From the NCBI GenBank assembly GCA_019055375.1, contig JAHQIW010003692.1, forward strand, positions 56,518 through 120,517: a stretch of 64,000 nt of DNA. Reading direction: 5' to 3'. This document shows positions 34,189 through 46,416 of the stretch, one piece after another. The notes under the pieces are model-generated. The model searched no databases, had not been told where the DNA came from, and saw only the letters and a program-made list of their open reading frames with translations. The stretch's first letter is position 1. Every line of letters starts with the position of its first letter. The position numbers and the translations under genes were made by a program. Origin of the DNA: Parelaphostrongylus tenuis (lineage: Eukaryota > Nematoda > Chromadorea > Rhabditida > Metastrongylidae).

Positions 34189-37100
34189 ATTCACCTGTAT
34201 CACCTGCCGTTCCGTTGATCGTCGAGTGACTCGAGCGGGTACCAGCAACTCTTCCATTTTTCCCTATCGCGCGCAAGAGTAGCCCAGTGGGTCCTCCTCG
34301 CTCTAGGGATTCGCTGAACATCTAATCCTTCTTCTATCGCTTTTGTGAAGAAATCGGACCAACGAGTCAGTGGTCTTCCTTCAGAGCGCTTGACGTCCCG
34401 AGGAATCCAGTCGGTAACGGCTCTTGTCCATCGGTTGTCGTTGAAGCGCATTACGTATCCGGCCCACCTAATTTTCGATATCCTGGCGTGTAGAGCGGCG
34501 TCTCTAATTTTCGATCGATGACGTAAGTCGGAACAACGGATCCTTTCTCTCATTTGGGGGATGCGGGATACTCCTACCATCGACCTTTCGACTGCGCGTT
34601 CGATAACGCCAAGTGATCTTTCATCCAGCTTACGTAGCGACCAGGTTGCTGCTGCATGCGTCAAGGCAGGGATAATTGTCGAGTCGAAAAGGTGGGCACG
34701 GAGTCGTATGTTCTTTGTCCTTTTCGCTACATCTTCATGCTCTTGAATGTTCCCCAAACCGCTCGTTTTCTCCTGCTCAACTCTGGAGCTTGGTCATTCA
34801 TCATGTTTATTTCACGACCTAGATAGACGTGACTGGAGCCTTCGAAGACTGTCGTTCCGTTGAGCGTTAATGGGGCATCAGAAACCCATCCGTTCCTCAT
34901 GACCATTGTTTTCGTTAGATTCAGTTGAAGACCAGTCTTTCCACAGGCGTTATTTGAATCGGTCAACATTGGTTCCGCTTGGCTGATGTTTGGTGTTATG
35001 AGAACGAAACCGTCAGCAAAGCGAAGATGGTTTAATTGTCGACCGTCAATTTTCACACCCATTTCAGCTAATGTTCGCATGACATTTTGTAGAGTGGCAG
35101 TGAATAGTTTTGGCAAAATTGTATCGCCTTGTAGAACCCCTCTTCTTACGTCAATGGTGATATTGTTGTAGAATGGAGATATTCTGGTCGTGAAATCTTT
35201 ATAAAGCTCACGAAGGATCATTATGTACCGACTAGGGACGCCCTGGTTATCCAGAGCCTCTATAACCGTTTCTGTTTCCACTGAATCAAAGGCTTTCTTC
35301 AGATCGATGGAAGTGAGACAGTGTGGTTGTTTGTACTCTCGTGAAACTTCGATGAGTCTTGTAATCGTGTGGATGTGGTCCATGGTACTAAATCCTTTTC
35401 GGAACCCTGCTTGTTCGCAAGGCTGTCCTTCGTCTAGTGGTCTGTCAATCCTGTTTAGGATGACTCGAGTAAAGAGTTTATAGACAACGGGCAGCAGGCA
35501 GATTGGGCGATAATTGCCTATGTCGTGAAGGTCTCCCTTTTTGAACAACAATACGGTCTTGCTGGTTTTCCATTGAATAGGGACATTGCATTCTGACAGA
35601 TAGCGAGTGAAGAGCCGAGCCAGGGTGTTGATGAGAACTGGCGGCAGTTTCTCAGGTGTTCTGGTCTAATCCTGTCTGGACCGGGTGTTGATCTGTTCTT
35701 CACCGACGATATAGCATGTCGGATTTCGGAAGGGAGGACCGGTGGGACGACATATTCGTCCTCTTTCAATTTATATGACGGTAAGAGGACATGGCTAGCG
35801 AAGAGATCCGAGTAGTATTGGTGGGGTGATTTTCTCCATAGCCCTTCAGAAAGCTGTAAGTGTCCCGTCAGGGTATTGAAGTGCAATCATCTTGGTCCTA
35901 TAGTTGGCAAAGCCTCGCTGGGCTTTGCGAATGCTCTTCCCAGCTTCTGCAGCTTCTGCCATAACTGCTGCTCTTCTCTCTTTGAAACCTTCTTTCATCG
36001 CTTCTCTGCAGCGTTTCGCAAGTTCAGACGTAAGTTTTCGGTTTCCTGCAGCTCGTGCGTTTCCACTTTGACTTATCAGCTCGAGTGTCTGCGAAGACCA
36101 GAGTCTTTTCGTAACCTTAGGACTCTCGGCTTTTATAGCGCTTATGTGAAGATATTCAACGAGTCGATCGTATTCTTCGTCGATGTTGTCGACAGCGGTA
36201 CATTCCCAAGAGCCGACTAATGATTTGAATACATCCCAGTTAATAGTAGTTCTGGGACTTCGTTGTTTGAATTTAGCGGCTTTCTCTCCTCTCCTCGAAA
36301 ATTGGGGAGGAGGCGATGGTCTGACCCGTGTAGAACTAAGGAACAACAGCGACGTCGGTCAGGCAAAACCTTCGATTTACTTTGATGTGATCTATTTCGT
36401 TATGGTACTCTCCATTGGGAGACTCCCACGTCCATCGCTGAGAAAGAGGCTTTTGGAATTGCGAGTTACCATAGAGGGTTTGGGTCGTCATAATAAACTC
36501 AGATAGTCTCTCACACTGTTCATTCCATTGTAGTCCGTGGGTTCCTATGTGACGTTCTTCAGACGATCTTCTAGGTCCAATTTTTGCGTCAAAATCTCCG
36601 ACAATGACCTCGAAGAATGTATGATCTTCTCTGGATAATTTTTCAAGATTCATGTAGAGTGCTTCGACTTCGCTTTCGTCATAGCTTGATGTTGGTGCGT
36701 AAGCAACGAAGATGGTTAAAGCCAGCATAGAATCTCATCGTTTCAACCGTAATCGTCCGATACGGGTTGTTAGTTGTTCGAACGAATCAATGTTCACGGT
36801 CGAATTCGATTTGACGAGGACGTCAACGCCACCGACACCTCTGCGATCGCATGTTCCAAGGAACAGCTCTTCTCCGGTGTCATAAACAGCGTGAAAAGGA
36901 TTGTGCCTTCTCGTCTCAGCCAGGATAATGACGTCGTACCTTATTCTTCTTGCTTGAATCAATAGAATCCTTCGGTATTCAAATAAAATCAATAGAACCA
37001 AATTCTACAGCGGATTCGTGGGCAAGGGTTCTTGCGTTGTAGGTACAGATCGTCATTTTAGTCCGTTTCGATCTTGGCAGCCTAGTTCGGCCCTGAGATT

Positions 37101-37554
37101 TTAGCAGCCTCTCCGTACTAGTCATACCTAGCGCTGCCGTACCAGGGGCTTCTTCGGAGTCAGGGGAATGAGATCCATATTTGTTGCGATTTTTGGCTCT
37201 TCGATACCAAACATAGCTTGCCAGGCTCTAAACGTGGGGTTGGGTACTCACGAGTAGCATGCCAGTCTCTCTCGGAAGAGCGGGAGGAGCTTATTTGTTG
37301 GAGGCGACTCCTAACCGCCTCCCATGTACTTCCTAGGCGCTTGATTGCAGGCTTTTGGCCCACTTAACTCGTAGAAATAGAGTTTTGTCAAGTCGGCGCT
37401 GCAGAAGCAGGGTGCTCATCCCCTGAATCCACATGCGTCTCTAGGAAACACAGAGTCGCTTTCGCTTTGCGTTTATTTCCCTATCCACCACCTGGAGACG
37501 CTCCACGTGCCCTCGCGACTAACCGCGCGATATCCCTCAAAGAGCTAGGTCTGC
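34189..37554 (-). mobile_element. RTE copy 2: full-length but decayed
   Basis: It matches RTE-1 from its 5' leader (about 37551, 'gacct..ctctttgaggg' on the minus strand) to its 3' 'caggtgatacaggtga' repeats at about 34190. No target duplication can be shown, because the 5' end abuts copy 3 and the flank beyond copy 3 does not match the segment A sequence expected there. Confidence 0.88.
34200..37001 (-). pseudogene. endonuclease-reverse transcriptase of RTE copy 2
   Basis: The protein is spread over at least six frame segments (36735-37001, 36336-36728, 35846-36346, 35518-35886, 34727-35551, 34200-34757), so several frameshifts have accumulated. The endonuclease signature reads GDFDAKIG and PGPDRIRPEHL is intact. 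The catalytic box, however, is FADG, with the second aspartate lost, so the enzyme would be dead even without the frameshifts. Near 36960-37000 a roughly 30-bp insertion sits between 'ttctattgatt' direct repeats within the endonuclease N-terminal part. It is not expressed as a working protein. Confidence 0.88.
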
Positions 37555-37555
37555 G

Positions 37556-38717
37556 AGAGATCACATCCACACGGTTACAAGACTCAATGAAGTTTCACGA
37601 GAGTGCAAGCAACCACTCTGCCTCACTTTATCGATCTGAAGAAGGCCTTTGATTTATTGGAAACAGTAGAGGTTTTAGAGGCTCTGGATCTAGTGCATAC
37701 CTGCTCGGTATATATAAGGATCCTTCGTGAGCTTCGCAAAAAAATTCACGATCAAAATATTTTCATTCTACAACAATATCACCATTGACGTAGGAAGTGG
37801 GGTTCGACAAGGCGATGCAATTCCGCCAAAACTATTCACTGCCACCCTACAAAACGTCATGCGAACATTAGAATGGTACGACATGAAAGTGAAATTGACG
37901 GCCGACATTTGAACCATCTTCGCTTTGCTAACGATATCGTTCTCATAACACCAAACATCAGCCAAGCGATACGAAAGTTGACCGATTTCGATTACGCCTG
38001 TGGAAAGATAGGTCTTCAGCTAACTCTAGCGAAAACGATGTTCATGAGAAGCGGATGGGTTCTGAATGACCCAGCACCCTCAGCGGAACGACAGTCTCCG
38101 AATGCTCCCAGTTACTTCTATGTAGGTCGTAAAATCAACATGATAAACTACCTAGCTCCAGAGTTGAGCAGGAGGAAACGAGCTGCTTCGGGAACGTGGA
38201 CTAAGAACATCCGACTCCGTGCCCACCTTTTTGACTCGACGATTATCCCTGCCCCAACGCATGCAGCAGAGACCTGGTCGCTACGTAAGCCAGATGAAAG
38301 ATCACTTGACGTTATTAAATGCGCAGATGAATGATCGATGCTAGGAGTATCCCGTATCTCGCAAATGGAAGAAAGGATCCAAAGTTCCGACTTACGTCAA
38401 CAATAGAAAATCAGAGACGCCGTCCTACACGCCAGAATATCGAATATAAGGTGGGCCGAACACGTGATGCGCTTCAATGACAACAGATGGACAATAGCCG
38501 TTACCGACCTTATTCATCGGGATATCAAGCGCTGTACAGGAAGATCACCGACCCCTTGGTCAGATTTTTTCAAGAAAAGCATGGAAGAAAGATATGATGC
38601 TCAGCAAATCCCTAGAGCGAGGAGGACCCACTGAACTACTCTTGCACGCAATAGGGAAAAATGGAAGTTGGAAACCGCTTGAGTCACTCAACGATCAACG
38701 ACAGGTGATGCAGGTGA
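37556..38717 (+). mobile_element. RTE copy 3: 5'-truncated, reverse transcriptase part only
   Basis: It begins inside reverse transcriptase (equivalent to RTE-1 near 16995, 'cacatccacacg') and runs to the 3' repeats 'acaggtgatgcaggtga' at 38717. The frame is broken into pieces at 37603-37788, 37727-37912 and 37873-38334. The catalytic box is FAND, with the first aspartate lost. About 60 bp encoding FKSIEDVVKR-type sequence are missing near 38200. It lies head to head with copy 2, with almost no sequence between. Confidence 0.88.
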
Positions 38718-39789
38718 AGGGAAAATGTGTGTTAAGAGAGGGCTACATGTTATATGGGCTACTTGGTATAAACATAAGCATTCATAATCTTTATTAACAA
38801 AAGAGTATCGTATTGAAAAGCACAAAAGAGACACTACTCCGTCGACAACTCAAACCAAAACAACTCTACCAAGATCTTCTTTAGTTTGATCTAGCAAACG
38901 CTATAGAAGCGCGTTCCTATAGTGTTTCATAATTTGGTAACATCGCAGATCCCTAATACTAAGTATGGAGGTCCAGTAGACGTATAGATGTGTAGCCAAA
39001 TAAAATAAATATGAAAAGTAAATGCAGTCGACTATTTTGAAAACTCGCTGAAAAACAGTATAATTTGGCAACATATTTTGATCTTTGCATGAGGTCTTAT
39101 GGCAATCATACAATACAAGACAGTGTGTCGGCTTCCCTGCCTCGTCAGTTGCACGGCGCCTTTTCGTTCAGTCATTTCTTCGGAGGTCTACCCCTACACG
39201 AAGGAATCGACGCTAAACTTTTTACACTCAACATAAGGTCAAAGAATCACCGTGATAAACTTTCAGAAAGTGAATTTCGTTTTTACTTCACATAGCTAGC
39301 ATTCTACACACTTTCGTACCAATTCCCTCACTTATTAGTTATTGAAACTTTGATGTGAATAAACAGCTTTGTAGAATAAGTCTTCTCTATTAAAGTAATG
39401 AAAGTGTTTGCGTGAATAAATTACATGTCAATTTGACCTTCCAAAGTTTAGAAAAGTCTTTCACTAGTAAAATGAATGAATTTTATATCAACATGTTGTG
39501 ATGATTTTTCTTATGATGCAGAAATCATAAATATTAGGTGCTTGGAACCTTATCATTCATGACTCTTAGATTTGGTGAACGACAGGGGTAAATTAACAAT
39601 TTCCAGTAGATATGCGAACATTTTTTGAAGTGAGATATCGTGGTGATACCCCTATACAGATTTTTTACACGAACGATCTCCTCATCATTTATATTGTGGA
39701 TTCGAGTACTTCTAGCATCTGTCTCCTCGCTTTCATCTTTGCTCAAAGATTTTGTTTTTTGAGAGATAAGTGGTGAAAAGAAATCCGAT
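38718..39789. other. unassigned sequence
   Basis: No domain-bearing frame. The block 39115-39180 weakly resembles segment B near 25065-25125 ('cagttgcacggcgcctttt' against 'cagttgcatggtgcctttc'). This may be a shared old repeat. Confidence 0.35.
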
Positions 39790-39862
39790 CTCAGAGGGGA
39801 GTCGAAACCGCATTTCACTTATACCAGGGGAGCGTGCTGCCACTACATTACCGAGGCCACCG
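39790..39862 (-). repeat. tRNA-like SINE (family 3) head
   Basis: On the minus strand: 'ggtggcctcggtaatgtagt', 'gcagcacgctcccctgg' and 'ggtttcgactcccc'. Same family as 1796-1901. Confidence 0.5.
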
Positions 39863-40380
39863 CTTATCCACCACTCATTCTTTAGCATCTCGCCATCATC
39901 TATCAGCTATCAGTCGTTTTAGTCGCTATCAGCTTTTGAACGCTGAAGCGTTGCACTACCGATGTCCGTTTTTACACCACTCTTTTCTACGCCATAACGC
40001 GCCCATCTGTCAGCGGCTAACCGTCAACAGTCTGGCGCGGGTGGTCGATATTAACATTTAACCCACTGATTTTAACAGATATCCCGCATCGATCCTCGAT
40101 CAAAATTCTTTTTATGTGGCCACCCTCAGCAGTGTTAACATGTTATAGTATACCTAGTAATATCCCAAAGCGATAATTCCTGCAGACTCTAAGAATGATG
40201 AATGAAAATAGGAAAAAAAGTAACTCGTGAATTCAACTTCACAAGGCGGATGATCAAGTGCAACTGTCATCAAACTGAGGTCAAAATCAAGACTGTACTA
40301 GTACTTAGTCGTCACTCACGTGCTCAAATGTTATACCTTTAGGACTTCAGGAAAATTTTGCAGCGTAAAAATAGTGATGG

Positions 40381-40491
40381 CACAACAGATGTCGGCAGTT
40401 CAATCGGTTACGCACACACTGTTGGAATGGACGAAGTTCCGGTTCCACTCCCACTTGACGTCAATCTTATGCACATCACTCAATGCGGTAA
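40381..40491 (+). repeat. tRNA-derived SINE (family 2)
   Basis: Head 'gatgtcggcagttcaatcgg', box-B-like 'ccggttccactcccacttga', tail 'atgcacatcactcaatgcgg'. The long frame 40320-40715 runs through it and is rejected as a gene. Confidence 0.6.
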
Positions 40492-40914
40492 ACATATCTG
40501 ACTTCAGGAAAGAAGTGAATATGATGCCGAGAATGCACGTTACCAACTGGGCTGTCAGCTCGGTAGAAAAGAGGACAGCGTTTCATTTCATTTTGCAAAT
40601 TGACTGCATAACGCAAACAGCACTTTGCCTTTCTCAAAGGCGCGTGCCATTGCTAATGCTAGTTTTGCCATCACTATTTCTACGCTCGAACATGTTCCTG
40701 AGGTTGTTGGGGTGAGATTTTGAACACGTGAGTGACGAAAAATTTCTACTTTATAGCTTGAATCGAACCTCTCTCGCAGTCAATTGAGTCTTGGCATCTA
40801 ATTTTTCGATACTTTTCCGTTTTCTCGACCCTATACGAGGCCTTTGGTAAACGTAAAAGTAGTTGCCGCCTATGTGAGACGTTTTGACAATCCTTCGATA
40901 GCTTAAATTAGTGA
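40492..40914. other. unassigned sequence
   Basis: Nothing recognised. Confidence 0.35.
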
Positions 40915-41310
40915 ATTTGAGCGGCATATTTTATTTCTCAAAAGGCTTGTCTTTGCGCTGTAACAGTCGTAAAAAATTTTGTTTCACATTCAAACATTTC
41001 TCACCAGATAGAACATCTTCTATAGTCAGATCTTGATTGCTAGATACAGCAAATCTTGCAAGTTTCAGTGATGAAACTGCGTCTAGGAGAGACTTTCACA
41101 GCTCTGTAACGCTCAAAAGAAAATTGGGTTTCACACATCCAATTCATTGGTTCTATCCGCACCCCTTTGAAAGCAAGGTGTTTTCTTAAAATTTTCACGT
41201 GGCTCTTAGCTTAGTTGGTAGCTCAAATTCAGACAATTTCGACAGTATACTTGTAATCTGAAGAAAACCTTCCATTGCACTGTAACATCTTGAATGTTTT
41301 GCACTTGTAT
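40915..41310 (+). repeat. diverged relative of the segment A AT-rich region
   Basis: The order of blocks follows 7350-7620: 'ggcttgt..ttgcgctgtaac', 'ttttgtttcacat', 'gctctgtaacgctc' and 'attgggtttcacac'. It indicates that this sequence is a dispersed element rather than unique host DNA. Confidence 0.45.
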
Positions 41311-42362
41311 TTATCCAGCGCATCAAACGAGGTTGAGATGACGGAAAAGTACTCATTTTTCTGATCTTATTTTCAAGTTAAAAAGAAAATTTGAAAGGCA
41401 ATAGTTGAGAAGGTTTGAGTTTTCAATAGACTGCACTGAATCACGTCAATAATATGGGTTGTTAGAATTATGTGAACGAGGTAGATGTAAGTCATAGTAG
41501 TGGTTCATTGTTCTCAATACCACGATATGTTCAAATGTTCAAAAATACGAGGAAACATATCAAGTTTACGTCATCTAGAACAAAACGAGCTGTGAATTGA
41601 AAAATGATAAGTGATCAGAAGATTGTAGTCATCAGAATTTTTTGACCTGCTGTGTCTACAATTTCACCTAGAACTATGTGAAATTTATAGCATGAATTAC
41701 GATTGAAGGTTCTAAGACGAAAAGTAAATTTCACTGAAATGCAATGGCTAATGTCTAGAGTATAGTCACTACTATGACTCGCATTGATTTTTTTCCAAAC
41801 CTGCATCGGAAAATTTCTAGATAAAAGCTACTATCGAAAGTAGGTTGTTACCTTCATGCAGTGTTACTAAAATCCCGTTTAGCATTTGCCGTTAGTGATT
41901 TCAAGGTTTCTCGTTATCTCTATGTACTTCGTTTTGGTTGTGAAATCAAATAATGTTGTTGGTTAGTTTGACTACCAGGATTGTCTTTCGGCTGTCATAC
42001 ACAGCGTTTTCAATGCCTTTTACCCTGAGAACATTATCACATAAAAAAGGTGACTCACTGGTCAGATTGAGTGACGTAATAAGCACATTAAGCTTGTTAA
42101 TCTCATTTATCGAATCATAGTAATGGCGCAAATTTACCGACATGTACCGATAAAGACTACTGAGTAAAAAATTTTTGAGGAGTACCAAGTCTTTGACGTT
42201 GTTGTAAGTCGAAGAATCATTACCTCGCTATAAATCACTATTTGCTCCCCAATTTTCGATGTTAAAGCTTTTTGTTTTCTCAAACGTTCGCGGCTTCAAT
42301 TGTACAAAACAGGAAAATTTTTGGTTAGCAGGCGTTCTCTTGTAACTCAGATATTGTGCATA
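41311..42362. other. unassigned sequence
   Basis: Frames at 41615-41806 and 41946-42188 (minus) show no domain. Nothing recognised. Confidence 0.35.
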
Positions 42363-42432
42363 AATAGATCCCTCTAATATTATTTGAGCCAACATATCAT
42401 GTGGTCTGGTAATGGGCTCTTGTACAGCCCGA
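42363..42432 (-). repeat. 70-bp inverted repeat inside an open frame, left copy
   Basis: It matches 42596-42665 in reverse complement with seven differences. It lies in the minus-strand frame 42228-42527 (99 codons), where it encodes RAVQEPITRPHDMLAQII. It contains the small hairpin gggct-gtacaag-agccc and follows a 'gtcgaaacacgtgtat' motif like the MITE ends. Origin unknown. Confidence 0.5.
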
Positions 42433-42595
42433 TACACGTGTTTCGACCTCACAGTTTCGCCAACTGGGCAGAACCCGTCGTCTTTCAATCGTTTTTTAGC
42501 TAATATTTGCGGGAGCTCTACTCTCACTACATAGAGGTATCGAAGACGAACGCTTTAAACTGTAAGTCAGGCGAAAATATCACCGAATTTACAGG

Positions 42596-42665
42596 TCGAG
42601 CAGTACAAGAGCCCATTACCAGACCATATGACATGTTAGCTCAAATAATAATAAAGGGATCTATT
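42596..42665 (+). repeat. 70-bp inverted repeat inside an open frame, right copy
   Basis: Partner of 42363-42432. In the plus-strand frame 42507-42818 (103 codons) it encodes RAVQEPITRPYDMLAQII. Four of the seven differences are synonymous third-position changes, three are first-position and none are second-position. This hints at past coding constraint, but the sample is small. Confidence 0.45.
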
Positions 42666-42672
42666 GAAATTT

Positions 42673-43670
42673 GCGCGTGTCTCAATGAAACATTTGGAAT
42701 TAAAGTATACTCAAATAGTCGAGCGCTGGAGGGGAAGGCGGAAGCTAAGGTACTGAATCATCAGTATTCTCGTACTTCTTCAAAAAAACTGATCCTGCTA
42801 TATTTTCGATTTTTTTAAAGCGAGTTTCTTATAACTAACTTGATGATGACTGCAAGCTGACCAACAGGAAATCAGTAACAGTAACATTGCTGGACAAAAA
42901 GGCTGGCCATAGTATTGCACCGGAGAAGTGGGAATGGGTCCCATATCTTATTCAGATTGACAACTTTTTATAACCTTCTGTCTGTATCCCGTAGCACAAC
43001 ATAAGTTCTGTTCAGAAAGAAGATGTTGGCGGTATGTCTAGCACTGAACCATGTGATTATTGTGGATGTGACATATGTGACATATGCTTAGTGGTGGAAC
43101 CTCATGAAAGCGTTTAGGCTATGCTGCCATGCATGTGGCTAATACGTTATTGTGTCTTCAACTCATGACAAATGTTTGCCATAAAAATAGTGTAGCCACT
43201 TATGTGACGAAATGCAAGCGTGGAATCTGATATTCTCGTGACATGAATTCAAAACGCGTGTAGCTTACCAAGGAAAGCATGCACCCACACTGCGCCATCA
43301 AAGCCATTTATTTGTCTTTCTGTCAGCCGCTTTCTAATATTTACTGTGGCTATCAGTTATGATATGCCGACGGGATTACAAAGCGGAAACCGCCATTAAG
43401 CCCAACTTAGCCTGAGCCCATAGTTAAAATTACACTTTAACTTCCAAATAGAATCAATGCACGACCCCTCTCCCCCGCCCTGAGAGGTACGTAGCGATTT
43501 GAGTCCATGACACAAATACATTAATATTTCAGAAAAAGTCATAAATATATTTACTTCACATCGTTTGGAACGCCTATTTTCGCCGGGTTTTCTTCAAAAA
43601 GTACCCGATTTTCAATCAGAAATCATTCTATTTTACCGCCTATTGCAGTATTATGATGTTACAATAGCTT
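42673..43670. other. unassigned sequence
   Basis: Nothing recognised. Confidence 0.35.
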
Positions 43671-43677
43671 CCCAGCT

Positions 43678-43735
43678 GATGCAAACCTTTTTGCACACCA
43701 CTCTACATCATTGGGTTTATTTTGATACCCGATAA
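43678..43735 (+). repeat. SINE (family 2) tail
   Basis: 'ttttgcacaccactctacat' followed by 'cattgggtttat' matches the 3' end of the family. Confidence 0.45.
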
Positions 43736-43834
43736 TGGTGGGTGATGGTGATTGGCATCACTTTGCCGTCCGGCCGTACCAAAACCCGCCTTTCAACGGT
43801 TCCGAGACGCCTGCTGAATTAACCGCTTCCACTA

Positions 43835-43950
43835 TCGACGCCTGTTTTTCCACCAAGTCTCTTCGAAGGTGAAATACTGCTTTGAGTCCCGTTGACGCCG
43901 AAGTTTTCCACATCACCCAACTTCATTGTGTATATCTGCTACACGTTCTA
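43835..43950 (+). repeat. SINE (family 2)
   Basis: The 'tgctttgagtcccgttgacg' T-arm-like block and the tail 'cacatcacccaacttcattg' match the family. The head is decayed. Confidence 0.5.
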
Positions 43951-44999
43951 CCGCTAAAAGCTTTTAAGGGAGAAGAGTTCCGTTTTGAATATATTTGTTT
44001 GGAAAATCGAATGTCTTAACTACTTGCAAATATGCGATGGCCCATGGCGGCAACAATATATTGGCACGCCTTTGTTTTACAGATCACAGTGAAAATCGTA
44101 ACCAGCGGAATCCACCAGGAATATTTGCTTCTAATTGGTACGAATGGAAAAGGATTAGTTTAGATTTGACCCTTTTTGTTCCAAATATGGTCGTTCTATC
44201 GCCTGAGCTTTTCGTCTTTGCGTCTTCGCACTATATCCATTTTTGTGCCCATTCAAACAATACGGACGGAACTTCGCATAGTTGTGACACGACGCTGCAA
44301 AATCACTGTGCCCACTACTTCGAGTGCAGATTAACAGACTCAGTCTAAGTGAGTGCTCGTAAAAGTAGTTCAGAGAATCATGTGTGACTGCAGTGATGAA
44401 AACTGATGGTACCTTGGAATAGTTGTAAAGTCCTTAGGATCAAACTGTTTTCGAAAATTTTTTTCCCCCGTTGGATATGTCTTCTTCTTAATCAATAGTT
44501 GACATTTTGGTGGATTCGCCTTCCTCGGACCGTCTACGTATTCATGTGCTGTTAATCATACAAATAAGTAGATTATTTGTGGTGCTTTCTAATCAATGGT
44601 GATCGTAAATGTTATTAATGAAAAAGGTGAGATTTATAATCACTATATATTTTCACCTCTACCACAAGTGATCTAAATATCTATACGAATATCGTTATAT
44701 TGAACACGTTCAAGCTCCGTTGAAGGCGAAGTCGCTGTAAGCTCAGTCACTTGCGAAAGCGCTGAATAAAGATTACCTTAAGATATTTTTTGTTCAAACT
44801 CCGCCTTTCATTTAACACGCAAGTGTTCATAAAAGTTAGTTTTTCAAGCGTTGAAAGCTTAGAATACCACAATTTTGTTGGAGATTTACTTTCGTGCTTA
44901 AGCATTTTTTCCAATTTTCTGTCATCAATTAATAGCTTGTCAAATGCAGATGAAGATTTCCTGCTGTTCCTGGATAGACTGGCCTTTCAATGATTTGTT
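43951..44999. other. unassigned sequence
   Basis: The 117-codon frame at 43995-44348 has no recognisable domain or neighbouring exon. I cannot support it as a gene. Confidence 0.35.
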
Positions 45000-45689
45000 G
45001 CTTAAATGTGTGCAACAAATCTCGCCAGCAAAAGTAGCGCTGTGGAGGCACTTGCATGAGTCAAACTACCGACTATTTATAAGCACTTCGGGAGAAGTAA
45101 TTGTGCACTAAATTCGCCATCTTGAAATACCTAATTTTTTCAAACAAGACTTCGTCGATTTCATGACTTCTTGCGATGGTCACTATCTGAGAGAGTCGCC
45201 ATGTAATTGATTTCATCAAGACTTGTGGACGTAACCAAATTTATGTTTTGTGTTTACAAAAGCTTGTGGCTCCCTACAATAAGTGTCTTATGCTTAATTT
45301 CCACTATCGGTTGAATTATGGGCGTTCATAGCACTGGTTAAAAAGGACTCTTGTGTGTTTTGAAAGTCATCTTAAACGATTCTGATGCACGTTTCCACAA
45401 GAAGTTTTCCGTAACAAAATTTGAGATATTTTTCAAAATTGATGTTGATGAACCTTAAAACTTTCGCATTTTTAGAACACAAAAATTTCGTCATAATAAG
45501 CAAATTACCAGCTTCGTGTCATGTCCCTCGTATATATCCAGATATCAAATTGTGTACATCTTGTTAGACCTCCAATTTAGGCTGAAAAAAATGAGAACGA
45601 AATTGTATTCTAGCATCAGAGCCTATCTTCAATGCAGTGTGAAAAGATGAGTAGAGATTATAACTAGTATTATTTTCTTACTGAAAAGC

Positions 45690-46110
45690 AAACATAAAGT
45701 TCCTATGAAACTTTTGAAACCTCGCAATAAATATTCAAAATAATTCCAAAAAAGATTGTGAGGCGGGGGCCACTGACAAAGTGGCCAAAACCTTCGGAAC
45801 ATCGGTGTATGGCCCTGGCGTACCATCCTCGTTTAATCTTTAGACATTCTTTTTTGAAACTATTTTGAATGTTTATCGCGAGGATTTGATAACAGTCGAT
45901 GTTGTGGATCAATTTTGTTCTACCGGCCGAGATCCATCGACTGAGAAGTGGTGATGGATCAGTGTCATTGTACACTGTTCCGTCATCACATACGCCCCCC
46001 CCCCCCCCCCTCCTTGCTATAATGCAGGGCTTAATGTAAAGCGGGGGTCACTGACGAGAAGGCCGAAACCTCCGGAATTTCGGTGTATAGCCTTGGCCTA
46101 CCAGCATCGT
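45690..46110. repeat. MITE-like element copies with poly-C tract
   Basis: Two direct family ends occur, each with 'gccgaaacc/ggccaaaacc', 'tcggtgta' and a 'cgtacca/cctacca' motif, near 45760-45830 and 46030-46105. The hairpin-like core lies between them at 45945-45988. Confidence 0.6.
45995..46010. repeat. poly-C run of 16
   Basis: An uninterrupted C16 where other family members read 'ggaggg'-type text (minus strand). Length errors are likely here. Confidence 0.8.
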
Positions 46111-46416
46111 TTAGGCTTTGGACATTTTTTAAAATTATAAAACTTTTATTTGGCAAGTAATTTTCATTGCTTTTCCATTTGTTCTAAAAATGATATTTGG
46201 AAACTATGAAAGTTATATTCGTCTAATTTTTTGGTGTCCTGGCCTCTTCCATCACTGGCTCCACATCCAGAAGAAGCCGCTGTCTTCGCAAGAAGCTGGG
46301 GAATTATTCGGGCTTCACTGATTGAAATTGAAACCTGCACTACCGGAAAACCTTCAGACATATCACGTTCCGTAAATCCACAGAAAAAATGCAATCACGG
46401 AAAGCTATCAAGTTTT

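Noticed and set aside
34189..38717. Twin-priming explanation for the head-to-head RTEs
   Set aside because: Twin priming gives two complementary parts of one element. Here both copies contain the reverse transcriptase and a 3' end, so they are two separate insertions.
34180..38725. Target duplication 'aaggga' flanking RTE copies 2 and 3 together
   Set aside because: The 6-bp match is short. The sequence beyond 38717 does not continue the segment as A and C do, so it is likely chance.
40320..40715. 131-codon frame as a protein gene
   Set aside because: It runs through a tRNA-derived SINE and has no domain.
43995..44348. 117-codon frame as a protein gene
   Set aside because: No recognisable domain, signal peptide or flanking exon. 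The length is within chance for this amount of DNA.
45995..46010. Poly-C run as a functional element
   Set aside because: More likely homopolymer expansion or a sequencing artefact inside a repeat.
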